Positions 45,322 through 57,200 of a stretch of 64,000 nt of DNA are shown here, one piece after another; positions within the stretch are counted from its first letter, which is position 1, and the number at the start of each line of letters is the position of its first letter. The DNA is from Crambe crambe (lineage: Eukaryota > Porifera > Demospongiae > Poecilosclerida > Crambeidae). Location of the stretch: positions 3,410,001 to 3,474,000 of the forward strand of contig OZ004595.1 of assembly GCA_963924555.1 (NCBI GenBank). The letters are read 5' to 3'. The position numbers were made by a program, and so were the translations under genes. Under the pieces are notes generated by a model. The model did not search any database and was not told where the DNA came from. It saw nothing but the letters and a program-made list of their open reading frames with translations.

Positions 45322-46794
45322 GTTTGAAGCCAGTTGATGAACCTAAAATGATTCTAATGCTAAACAATGTGTGCCTAGCAAACTCTATTGTTGTGTCTTT
45401 CATTTTCATTTTATACCTCACTTTAATTAGATAATTTCCAAGCTTTAATTCCTTTTGTACCACAAAAAAGATTTTTCTTCTCGAAAATAAGACTAGCTAA
45501 TAATCTATGACTAGCCTCATTCCCTTAGATAAAAATGTAACTCATACAGAACAATCAGATGTTGTCCTCTTTTCAGAGTGCTTTATAGGAGATTCAATCA
45601 CTGTAAAGTCAAGTGAGAATCATTGAAAAATTAACACACTCCACACACACAATACTATAGCTATACAATTGTATTGTATACACTCCTAGCCAGTAGAGAA
45701 AAGTTATAGCTGTATATAACAGCAGTTTCTTTGCTGTTATTTTTTGTTTTATTGTGTCTTATACAATATCATGGATATCAATGAAGGAGGAATAACTCTA
45801 ACTCTGGAATAATAAGGCAAAATTTTCATAACTGCACCTTTTTTGGTGTCTTTAAGGACAATGTACTTCAAATAAACATGCTGCTGGCTAGTCTGAAGTA
45901 CAGTAAATTTTAAAATCTGTAAGTCAACGAACTACTCAGTAGCAGACCAGGCTGCTTCTCTGCTTCTGAAGAAGGACCCCTTTTCTAATGGTCTATAATT
46001 CCAATGAAACTGAATGTTCCAACAGCCAACAGCCAGATTATGGTGTAGGGTCACTGGGTGTGGCTGTGGGTGGTATGCAGGTGAGATTGATCAACTGTAT
46101 ATAGCCAATAATTACTTGCCTATGACCAGTGGAGTTCAGAAAGAAAGAGACCACTGGCACAGAAATGTGTCAGACCCTTTACAAAACATGTGAACCTTCC
46201 AATACAGGTGCTCAAATGGGCCATCTTCTGCAGAAAATGTCTATAATCAGCTTGCACCTTTAACTAGCTTAAGGGTTGCACATACTATTCTTTACACTCC
46301 CTAACACAGGGTCAGTGAGCTTCTTTGTAACAATGTTTTTCTTTCCCGGCCCTTTCCTTCACTCTTGTATTCTTCCTCATTGGACTCCAAACTGACACAG
46401 CTGTTGAGTCTATTGTTTGATGAATGCATATCATCATTCTACATAAATTAGACTATGCATCAGCTACTTTGTTGGAGATGCCAGCTGTGTTCGATTGCTC
46501 TCTCTGTCATGATGTAATACCTGAAACAATGATGCTAGAAGTTTGCTACTGGCTTCTATGAGTACATGTTGCATATGCTCAGTCTAATATAGAAATCTTT
46601 TCTGTATGATCGTAAAACTCCAAACAGAATCAAGACGAAGGATGATGCCATACAACCTGTCAATGTGCATTGCCACCAAATGAACAGAATACAAACCTTT
46701 TGAGGAAGTATTCAGTCCAGATGGACTCTCGATTGGTATGTGCGTGCATTTTAGTGTTAAAGTATGCAATAGCTATTCATAGAAAACAGGTCTT
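45322..46794. other. Intergenic, no gene seen
   Basis: Follows the kinase stop. AT-rich, with no supported ORF. The likely polyadenylation region is not pinpointed (AATAAA-like strings near 45490 and 45860). Confidence 0.5.
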
Positions 46795-47203
46795 TTGATA
46801 GCGAATTTTCAACCCTTTTTTGTGCTGCTACTACATAGCTACTTATTCCTTAGTGTGACCTCAGGAAATATTCAAGAATCAGAGGTTAACTACCAATCTA
46901 ACTCTGCTGGTTGGTGTGAATGTGGTGCACACTTGAGAGATAAAGTGATATGGAAGCATAAGAAAATTGCTACTATTTCCTGGCTGTGTATAAGTTATGA
47001 TAATAAATGTAAAGTCACAGTTGCAGGAAATTGCATATACAGTCCTTTAGGCAACTTCAACATGTATGATTATTTCATTGAGCAGCCCATTAGCTACTGT
47101 GACAGAGTTGGATAATTTCACTTGTGGCTGGTTGAAGCGAACTGGCTTTTTAAGCAGTCACTGCAGGAATCAGTCACATGGAGTTTCTGTGCTATCCAGG
47201 TAC
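46795..47203 (+). pseudogene. Cys-rich secreted or receptor N-terminal fragment, frameshifted
   Basis: It begins with a probable signal peptide (PFFVLLLHSYLFLSVTSG), then GWCECGAHLRDKVIWKHKK and a Cys-spaced segment ending GNCIYSPLGNFNMYDYF. After about 47085 the sense continues in another frame: PLATVTELDNFTCGWLKRTG and FLSSHCRNQSHGVSVLS, before a GTACAT donor at 47204. The pattern CGxxxxTGFLxSxC recalls a large family of Cys-rich, often seven-helix, surface proteins expanded in sponges; that is from memory. No downstream exons are found, so it is either a dead fragment or a gene with a sequencing error. Confidence 0.45.
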
Positions 47204-48383
47204 ATTAATTAGTCCATACACACACTGTAGGTGTACACTTTCATTATATAGGCCCTCTTTCAATAAATACTTCAGCTAACTATCAACACTACATCATTGA
47301 CTTGAATGAGCATACTTGTATAGCTAGCATCTGTTGCCATTAGATTGGTGGGTTGCTGAGCCAGTAGATTGGTGCATGGAGCCTTGACAAAATCATGATG
47401 CTAATTCAGGCCCCATATCATACATGTGATGGCACTTTCTCCCTCCGCATGGCAGCAGTGATATGGAACTTGCTGCAATGCATGAGATCATCATCCATGC
47501 TATAACTCTTTCACTGCCTATTTTTAGTGATTTTCACAAATTCCTTGAAGAGGAATGGAGAGCAAAAGCAATGCTTAATTGAAAGTGGAACACTCACACT
47601 GATAACACTGAATTGCTGATGTTTAGCATACAGTCATGAAGAGGCAAGAATATATGCAAAATGAGATATTCAGTATAAATCAGTGACAACCAAAATTTAA
47701 TGATAATGCATGAACCATAATTATTATAGCCAAGTCTACTACATGCCAAGGCATCCAGTCTTCTTGATAATTGAGCACCTGGGGGCGAGGCTATAATATG
47801 ACCACAATAATGATGTCCTGACTGTTGAAATAGCTATAGATCATCAAAACACTCAAATATTCCCCCTATTGAGATTTATTCAAGGCTTTAGCTAGTGTCT
47901 AGCTATAATTGTTTCCTTTGTTTAATTATCACAATCTATTTATCTTTAAAGTAGCATTGCCATATCATAAAAAAAGATAATCTACATGTAGCTATGTAGC
48001 TCGTTCATAAGACTGCAGCAGACAGCCAATTGAAGAATGTCAATATAGCTAAGGGAAATATTCTGTATTACTATGCTAAAGTTTTAAGTTTATTAACTGC
48101 AAAGAATAAGGAAGGACACTACTGTTTCATCATTGCCTGGAGAACTTTGAACCCTACACAGCAGGGCACTCAGTGCACTGGACGAGCTCAAGTAAGCAAG
48201 GGTACTTTGGAATGAACAGGCATTCTCTTGGCCTAGTTCCTCAGACAAAAAGTCACCACTTGCTACACTGAAATAAAAGTAGCAAAGAATTAGTTAACAT
48301 CACAGTGGAACAAGGATAATTACAAAGATGCTGGGTTTTTATAGTTTCGTTCTAACTAGCCAGTAGATACATTGCTACTATGC
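47204..48383. other. Noncoding, no gene seen
   Basis: AT-rich. The short ORF 48030-48215 resembles nothing known to me. Confidence 0.45.
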
Positions 48384-48502
48384 ACAGTGGAACCTCACTG
48401 ATGAGATGAGGACACTATACAAATAACCTTCCAACATAATTTGTTGAAGGTTATATATGTTACTAAGTTTGTTTGTTTGTTTGTTTGTGTTTTGTTTTTG
48501 TT

Positions 48503-48534
<32 letters not shown>

Positions 48535-48608
48535 TGTTTTTTGCTTCTGATGAGAGGACTATAAGAATTGAGGAAATAGCTGGCTCAATCCATTATAGAG
48601 GTTCCACT
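48384..48608. repeat. MITE with CAGTGGAACCTC termini
   Basis: CAGTGGAACCTC at 48384 and GAGGTTCCACT ending at 48608 bound 225 bp, mostly GTTT/T-rich (48465-48545). The same terminus occurs alone at 44598 (CAGTGGAACCTC) and 51812 (CAGTGGAACCCCTC). This is the terminal style of pogo/Tigger-type mariner elements; the superfamily is inferred. Confidence 0.55.
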
Positions 48609-49967
48609 ATGTATGTGTTGGTTCTTACATACATGAGCCGTATCTGGTCCAGTGTTAGGGTAGAGGAAGCGAAGGAATCATCAGATTTGATGTAACTGCA
48701 TGGAAGATTGAAACAGGCTATTAGGACAGCTGCAGTGTACACAATTCACTAGCTACATGTATTTTCTCTTTGGTAAATGACATACCATACATGAAAATTA
48801 ATTACCTTTTACAAAATAGTGCAAAAAGCTAATTACAAGTAAGCTGTAACAATGAGAAGTTAATCAACATGAAAATTGTAAACATGAATTTAATTTATGG
48901 TAAATAAACAGTGAGGGATGGTTTGGTGGAAGCTATGGCTTACATAATGAAAAGAGAATTGATCCCAAGTCTTTCCAACACTATAGCTGGATCCCTAGAA
49001 GGAAGGAGAGAAAATTATCTGTGAACTAGCCCAGTCTAGTGTCATACTGATGACGAACTGGCTCAGATGATAACTGGCAGGAATCAAACTTTTCTGTTAA
49101 TTCGGTGTCACTGCAATTAAAAGTTTGGGAGCATTGTTTACATGCACAGGGTGGGCTAATCTTGATAAGGTATGGAAAACCACCTGAGAATACTAAAGCT
49201 AACCTTACAACTTCAAGGGCTTTAAGGAGTTGTGCTGACCCAGGAGACAATAAATCGTCACGAAAAGATCGAATTAGAGTTGGATCACTAGGAAAAGATA
49301 AGGTCAATGAAAATAAGAAAATAAGAAGTTTCAGCTGCTAGCCTACTACACGCACTTACACACTTGTTTGCATCTGCACCTTCCTTATAACCGTATCATC
49401 CACTGCAATGGTGCATTTAAGTTCCCTCCCACTGATAGTCCTGCATGATACATAAACGTTAAGGGTGCAGGCACACTCCGCCCACGCATGGTTGCTAGGG
49501 GAAATTAACTTAAAAAGTATTCATGATAGAAATTTCTAACTTGCACCACGTTATTATCAGAATAGTACTACATACACAAAAAATAAAGGAGGACCAATCA
49601 TAATGATTGATGTTACGACTGATTTCATTCTCAAGGTAAACTGCGTTGCATCTCAATGACCACTTGGAATCAATGGATACACAGCTTCTTAAACTTATTG
49701 CCATAAAAATTACGTTTTTGTCAATTCACATTCTACTTTTCAATTTATCCATATAGGATCTAGTGTCCTGCACATTCTGTACTAGCTATAAGCTAAAGCA
49801 AAATGTAACTTTTTAGACCTTACCAAGTAGTTGCCATGTGCAAAATATTGGCTCATTCCCATGCATAGTTCCTGAGTTGCAATGACTTGTTCATTATTCA
49901 TGCTAGCATGGATTTTATATGTGCCAAAGCACCAGCTGCTATTGTGTTCACTATCTGTTATTTTAGC
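48609..49967. other. Mostly noncoding; possible Cys-bearing exon on minus strand
   Basis: The minus frame at 49026-49307 contains PPCACKQCSQTFNCSD after a plausible acceptor near 49170. It could be a distal exon of the minus-strand mosaic gene that starts at 62.9 kb, whose last traced exon ends at an open splice donor (51268). Nothing else supports it. Confidence 0.25.
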
Positions 49968-49993
49968 GGGGGGGGGGGGGGGGGGGGGGGGGG
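49968..49993. repeat. Poly-G tract (26 G)
   Basis: An uninterrupted run of 26 G. It could form G-quadruplexes and is a likely site of length error in sequencing. Confidence 0.95.
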
Positions 49994-50475
49994 CGGTAGT
50001 GTTTGTGGTTAATTAGTGCTTGTACTAGCGCATGCCTTGGTTACTATGTGCCACCACCCTTAACAAGCAAGTGAGCAATTCCCATACATAATATAGGGTA
50101 GGTAGATAAGGGTAATATATGGTAATATAGGGTAGGTAGATTATAATAATATAGGGTAATTATAGGGTAGGTATTATGAAACAGTAGGGTATTTGGGGCT
50201 AGGGGCTAGTAATGTTCAACTTCAAACGTTAATTTCGACAGCAAGTAAGTAAAGTACTTTTTGAGCTAATTAGACTCAAGCCTAATTGTTTGCCCTTTCC
50301 TAATTATGTTGACCCAGGACTGATGGTGCATGGGAAATCCCCATCTCACAAGATGCAGTATAGTATGTCATGTGACAAAAGTCAAGAAGCTCACTCACTG
50401 AGAAGTACAGTACAATAATAATCACACTGGCAGAGTGCACACAAAATATGGACTCTAATTATTATTCATCTAGCT
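49994..50475. other. Noncoding with TATAGGGTAGGTA repeats
   Basis: Between 50090 and 50190 the words ATAGGGTA and GGTAGGTA recur irregularly. No ORF. Confidence 0.5.
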
Positions 50476-50483
50476 AGCTAAAT

Positions 50484-51059
50484 TAGCTTCGTCCCCAGGC
50501 CCCTCCTTTTAATTATGATTGTGGAGGGCCTGGTACGTAAAAATATCACAAAACCATAGCGTGGGTGTCAGAAACGCATTCAAATCGCATACGTCACCAT
50601 GATGAATTGGTGACACAAGCACATGGCCGACCAGGCCTGAGAAAAAAGAAGAGGCATTGAGCCATTGAGCTGCCACTGAATTCATGTTGCTATGTTTTGC
50701 TAGCCTAGCAGCAGATGGTATTATCATTAGACAGTAACGCTATCGAGTATAGTCCAGATTTTAGGCTTAGCTGGATTATAAATGTAGATCTGCCTCGAAA
50801 TTCTTCACGTGTTTTAGTAAATCTTTGGTTGTATGACCATAGCGAATTGGTCATTTTGTTGTAGTGAAACAGCAGAAATTCTTCTGAACACCTGGTGCCT
50901 TTAGGTCGATCCTGTAGTCGCTCCAATCCATAGCCCAAAAGTGTGGGCAGGGTCATAATGCTCTCATGCACTGCCCTTAGATGGTTCTATCCCCCCATGA
51001 CTTCGCGTACCAGGCTCTCCACAATCATAATTAAAAAGGAGGGCCTGGGGATGAGGCTA
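50484..51059. mobile_element. TIR element (576 bp) with 8-bp target duplication
   Basis: AGCTAAAT flanks both sides exactly (50476-50483 and 51060-51067). The termini are TAGCTTCGTCCCCAGGCC and, reverse-complemented, TAGCCTCATCCCCAGGCC, and the inverted similarity continues for about 58 bp (CTCC..TTTAATTATGATTGTG). Eight-base duplications fit hAT-type or related superfamilies. The internal minus ORFs (50509-50727, 50705-50971) are not recognisable. Confidence 0.85.
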
Positions 51060-51267
51060 AGCTAAATGTCAGAAAATTATAATATAAGTATACTAAAAAT
51101 ATGCACTGTACTTTAGCTAACCCCCTTGTTGGTCCCAGCCTCTCAGCTAGCTAGTATATACCTGGTTGGCATGCTACATGTACCAGCCAACCATACTAGC
51201 TAGCTGGCCATAGATGGATTTTATCTAGCTAACTCTAGCAAACTCTAAATAGCTATAGATAACTTAC

Positions 51268-54200
51268 ACATTAGGTCCACCTTGTTGGAAGTTGCCAGCT
51301 ACACTGCATTCCACTGTTCTATCACATGGACATGATAGCACACCACCTGTGTGTACAGTAAGCACTTAACAGCTATGGTATTCACCTATGTAGCTACCTG
51401 GTTGAGTTGGAGCATTAGTTGCTGAACTTTCTGTAGTGAAAAGATAATAGTGAAGATTTTAATGGAAAATAATGATGATACATAGCAATTATCACACCAG
51501 TTTCAGTTTGCTGAGTTGGAGCATCAGTTGCTGCAGTAAAAAGATAGCTAATGATAATAGTTTTGATATGATACATAGCTAGCAGTTATCTCACCAGTTT
51601 CAGTTTGTTGAGTTGGACTATTAGTTGATGGAGCTTCTGTAATGAGTCAGAATAGTGATGTTATATATCGTAGTACATAATCTACTTTCATTCATTACTT
51701 ACCTCCTTCATCTGTAGTGGGTGCTGGTGGTGGCTCTGTAGTCACTAAACAGTGGGGGTATAGGAAAGAAGAAAGGGTGATCTATAGTGGAACCCTCAAT
51801 ATTAAAGTTACAGTGGAACCCCTCAAAACTATCTTAAACTTAGCACCTTGAAGAAATCCAGCATCTCTGTAAATATCTTCAGCTTCCTATTATAATCAAC
51901 AGTGAATTCGTTAATTAGGACATCATTAAACATTAGTCTAACCATCACAGCCATCATCAGGACATTGGAAGAGATAACTGTCTCACTGTTGAGTTGGGCA
52001 TAAAAGGTCAGTACAGGTCTGCCATCAATACCACTGGTGATGTTGCTCATAGGAATGGCAATATGCTGTGGTCTCACCGTGATATGCAAGAAGCTATATT
52101 AACATGAAATTCATCAATACATTATTCTAATATAATTCAGCGAATGATGCAAGTAAGCTCATTAAAATAACATTATTATAATCTACTGGTATGCTACAAA
52201 ATGCCCCATGGAGAACCTCTCTTGATAAGTAGCACCCTGCGCCTAACCTTTGTGATCCATTTAATGTGATTAGAACACATTCATTCCTTGCACAGTATGT
52301 TGTGATGGCCATTGCAGCTGCTATGTGAAATTCTTGCAGTACTTCTGCTGTGAGCTAAACATTAAAAAGGTAAAAGATGTTGAGCCACAATGATAATTAT
52401 ATTGACATGGATTCCTCACCCCATTGAATCCATAAGTCTCTATTATAAAAGTAACTGCATTTTCTTGTCCTAACATAGGAAGAACTACTTGTGGGGGTTC
52501 AATCACTTCATTAATGATGCCTTAATTGAGAATCAAGTCGATTATAATCTGGAACTCAAGAAAGAAATCAATTCTCACGTTCACATTCTGCATCCACTAG
52601 TTCATAGCCACCCACACAGACACATTCAAAGGATCCATTATTGTTTATACACTGAGTATTTGCCTGCAAACAGATTACCAAACCCTCCAGAGCTGCCATA
52701 CGACATTCATCAATATCTGTATAACATAAGGAACAGTCATATAATATTATGATGATAAACGCAGTTTACACTAGCTATTATACCTTCACACACTTGTGTA
52801 GCATTTTGCAGCTGGAATCCAATTTTACAGCTGCATTCAAATGATCCGTCAGTGTTGGTGCAGATCTGGTCACAAGGACTGAAGCGTTGGCATTCATCAA
52901 TATCTTTATAAGAGGAAAGAATTGAATTTTTACTGATGAGCTTTACTCTATTCATACCTTGGCAAGTTGTGGTACTGCCAACAGCAAGTTCAAATCCTAC
53001 GGGGCAGAAACATTCATCTTGTCCTCCAACAACAGCACAAATATGAGAGCAGGAGTTGGCACCACAAACAGTTTGTGCTAAAAATACAATTGCACATGAT
53101 TCTGTAAAATTCATGATTCTTTGATGAATAATAAGGGGTACTAAAATTTCAATGATAAATGACCTGCTTAAAAAATATTTATAATTTATAATGCCCAGAA
53201 GCACGGCACAGGCATGTGCAAGATACATAATAAGATGCCGTACAAGTAAAAAGAGTTGAAAACATACGATTGCATGTCTTTCCATCCATATCAAGTGTAA
53301 ATGCTGATCCACATGTGCAGTTGAATGATCCTGGTATGTTGGTACAGCCCTGTTGACAGTCATTGACCCCACTGCATTCATCAATATCTATATTGTTTCG
53401 TTAATCAATGGGAGCACTGACATCAACAGTTTCCTTTTTTTTTAATGATGATGCCCATGTATCACCTTCTCAAATTAATACTTTACTTACCTATACACAC
53501 TGCACCGATGAGTGTGTAGCCAGGCTCACAACTGCATTCATAGCTTCCAAATGTGTTAGCACAAATTTGACTACACAGTGAGTTATTCTGAGCACATTCA
53601 TCAAGATCTAATGATTATGTAGGCAATAATATTGTTATAGTATACTTTGCTCTATAAAGTACCAGTGCATTTCAATCCATCTCCAGTAAATCCAGGCCCA
53701 CAAGATCCACAAATTGCTCCCACACCAGGAGCTGGTACATCAAAACATTCCACTCCTTGAAAACACTCAATCTCTGTACAGCCATTCCTGTCCTCACTAC
53801 AGGTATTCCCAGCATAGGCTAAAAGGTGGAATTGAATAGAGCAAGTCATGTGTATGTATAAATTACCTTCAGTGCAGAGGCAGGTTAAGGTTTGGATGAG
53901 CTCATCTGTCATGGGGATTCCTTGCTCAGTGCACTGTCCTCCATTGAAACAAGCACACACTTGTATAACAGGGCTGTAAAGTGTAGCAGCTCCCAAATTA
54001 TCCATAGCAATGAACGACAGTCCACTTGCTGGAGTGGCTGGAGGTGTCCATGTGAAAGTGTACACTCCATCCCCATCATCAGAAAGGACACCACCTTCTG
54101 GTGCTCCTCCTTCTATTGTGACATTGAAGTCATTCGTGTCATTGACTGTGAATGTATAAACATTCTCCTCTCCCACATTCACAAGGAATAGATTGTCACC

Positions 54201-57200
54201 AACTACATCAGGAGGAATGTTGCCTGCAAGAAGTATAATATCTTATAACAATAGCCATGATATAAAAGTAAAAATATTTCAAGGATGAAATTGAGATTGC
54301 AGAAGGATGAAGTCAAATGTGAGCACATCACCTTGTGACAGTGCCCCAAGATTTGACTTCATCCTTCTACTTCAATCACTTGTAATATCTCCATAATGTC
54401 AGGATGTTCTTTGAACTCAATCTGATTGGTCAGTAAGTTACAGAGAACTCACTGTATATATGTATAGTACATCCAATAGCTATGTACAGCATGTTGTCGT
54501 GGAATCATTTTTATACCCAAGTGCTGGTTTTGATGTACATCTCTAAGTGAATATGCAAAAACTTGTTCACACTCCTGTAATAATTATTATAATGATGTCT
54601 ACACTCCAATATGTCCCAATGATGTTCATATTCCTTGTGGGGAATTTCCATGGGGTCCAAATTTCGCGGTTTTTGCTGACCCCTCCCATCATGTGAAAAA
54701 TTAATCCATGCACAGCCAGTAGTATGCATGCAGATCACCCCAGCTAGTACAGCTGCTGCTAGTGAGACTCAGAGTTATGTCACTGTATAAGTTTCTTCGT
54801 AAATGGAACAAATAGAAGAAAATAACTCTGGGCACATGACCAACTAGCTATTAGCTACAATAGCAACTGAAAGATCATGAGTGTTGTCTCGCTAGTGCAA
54901 GGTAGCTCTTCTCCAATAGTGGCATCCCAATTTTCATGATAGCCTAGTAAGAGAAAGGATCCAGCTAGATGCTGTGCTTCCACAGCAGTGTGCATTGTTT
55001 AATTCAAGGAGTGACATTTGATTTCGCTATTTGGTTTTAACTTGCTTGCTCTCTCTCACATTTCCCTATAGCTAGTTATAGCATATTACTGATAATATCT
55101 TGCACTCTTGTGTTTTCTTCACTGGCCTCTCGAGTTGTGTTAGCAAATTCTTCATCACCAGTTACTACCAGATCATAGAGACATGTTTTGTCATTATTGC
55201 ACATTGCTCTTTGCTCTTCAGTAAAAGTAAGATTTTCAAAGGGTACTCCCACAAAGTTATGGTCACCACAGTTGTCAAATGATGTGCATATGAATTCAGG
55301 ACCATCAATCTGACGCTTCTTCATGCCCTCATGGGAATAATTTAGGGTTACTTCATCTGAAAGCATGATAGCAACAATTATAATTAGTACATTCTACAAG
55401 ATGAAAAATAAATGGTTTAGTATCTAAATGTTTACGTACCATCAATTTCACGCTTCTTCCGACCTAAACTTCCTCCATAGGTAAACAGGGTCTGAGCTTG
55501 AGTTATTCGATCTGATATATACGCCATCATAATAAAATGATTATAATTATGGGGGATAACCACAAACTTGCAGGTTTTTGTCATGTCCCAATATAGTTAT
55601 TAGTGTATCTGCTGGAATTATTTAATCACTCACAATCATTGGGACTGGATATGTCATTATTGGGATTGCCATCACAGTTGCCCAAGTGTCCAAATGATAC
55701 TTCACAGAGGAACCGAGGAACAAATACTTGGTAATTGATATACATGAAGCGGCCATCCAGTACATGCCAAGTTGCAGTAATTCGAATATTGAGAACAGCA
55801 ATATGTGCGGTCAATGAATTGCCATTTAGTGTAATTTGTACACGATCATTGTCAACACTGTTCATTTGCTGAACTGTAGGTATTGTTTGGAGGAGCACTG
55901 CTTGATCATTATGAACAAACTGTAATCAATAATAACATCATTCAACAATTTTCAGCCAGTTAATATTTATCCCGTTGCTAGCCTCACTTTGGAACAACAA
56001 AGTTCTTCTGGTATATTAATATTTCATTTTTTAATACTATAGGCCATTTGGCCTTGATCATTTAGCACAATTACTATAATATTGTTGACCATTATCAGAG
56101 AGTACAATAGTACTCTATAGTAGGGATGGCACAGACTACTTTCATAACTCCAGAATACTTCTCTCCTACAAAGTATGAAGAGCAGAAGACATATTTTCAT
56201 CTCAAATCTGCATTAAAAAGATGATGAACAAGTAAAGGAAGATGTGGTTTTTGAAATTAGGAGACTAGGCTTTTGAACTTAACATCACCATCAGAATAGT
56301 ACCTTTACTTGTTTGTTTGAAATTTCCACAGTTTAATTTCATATGAGGGGGAAAAAATATTTCAGATGACCATTGCTCTAAAAAGTAAGGAAACAAGGGT
56401 AGGGATGAAGGATGGAAATGGGATCAATCTTTATATCCATACATATACGTTGGGTAGCTTCAGATAATAGTGCATATAGCTATGTAGGGGTTGTTGGCTG
56501 GATATACAGATCCCATTTCCATCCTTCATCCCTACCCTTGTTTCCTTACTTTTTTGAGCAATGGTCATCAAACATTTTTTTCATTTCACAGAAATGTTTT
56601 TCCCTTACTTGTTCTCCAATAGCATAGCAGCCCAATGATTATTTATCAGCGAGTCAAGACTTGAAGTGTTAGTGTTGAGCTATACTTGGAGGTCGAAGAG
56701 TAGTATCTAGAGCTAGCTGAGTAATATTATAATTTCGGATATCAAATACATGCACATGCGTAGATATTATCAAAAAATGGCTTCCAATAATTAAGTTAGT
56801 CGAGTCCTGTGCTCCGTAAAGTCTCCTTTTTCTTAGATTCTTTAGAGACGAGTAGAAGTTTGTAGAATTTAGAGTGGATTTATCCAGAAATACTTACTGT
56901 AGCTTGAGTGGTTTGTGAGATATTGTTGTCTAAGAAGAAGACTAATAATAGAGAAGAAGAATCCAGAAATTTACCTGCTTGGCGTATTTCTGAAACGGTA
57001 AGCTCCCTGGTTCTGAAACTTGGTCTGCACTTTACAGTAGGCTCTAGTAGGCTGGATAATCATTCACAGTAGCTTTTGGGTGAACTAGAATTTCACTTTT
57101 GTATTACACGGCTGCATCATCCCTACATAGAGAGAGCTACCGCTCTTTCTGATACTTTATGACCACTTAGCTATGCATATATTTTAGTGAGTTCTCACTT

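Noticed and set aside
50090..50190. Telomere-like GGGTA repeats
   Set aside because: The spacing is irregular and the word is ATAGGGTA/GGTAGGTA, not the metazoan TTAGGG array.
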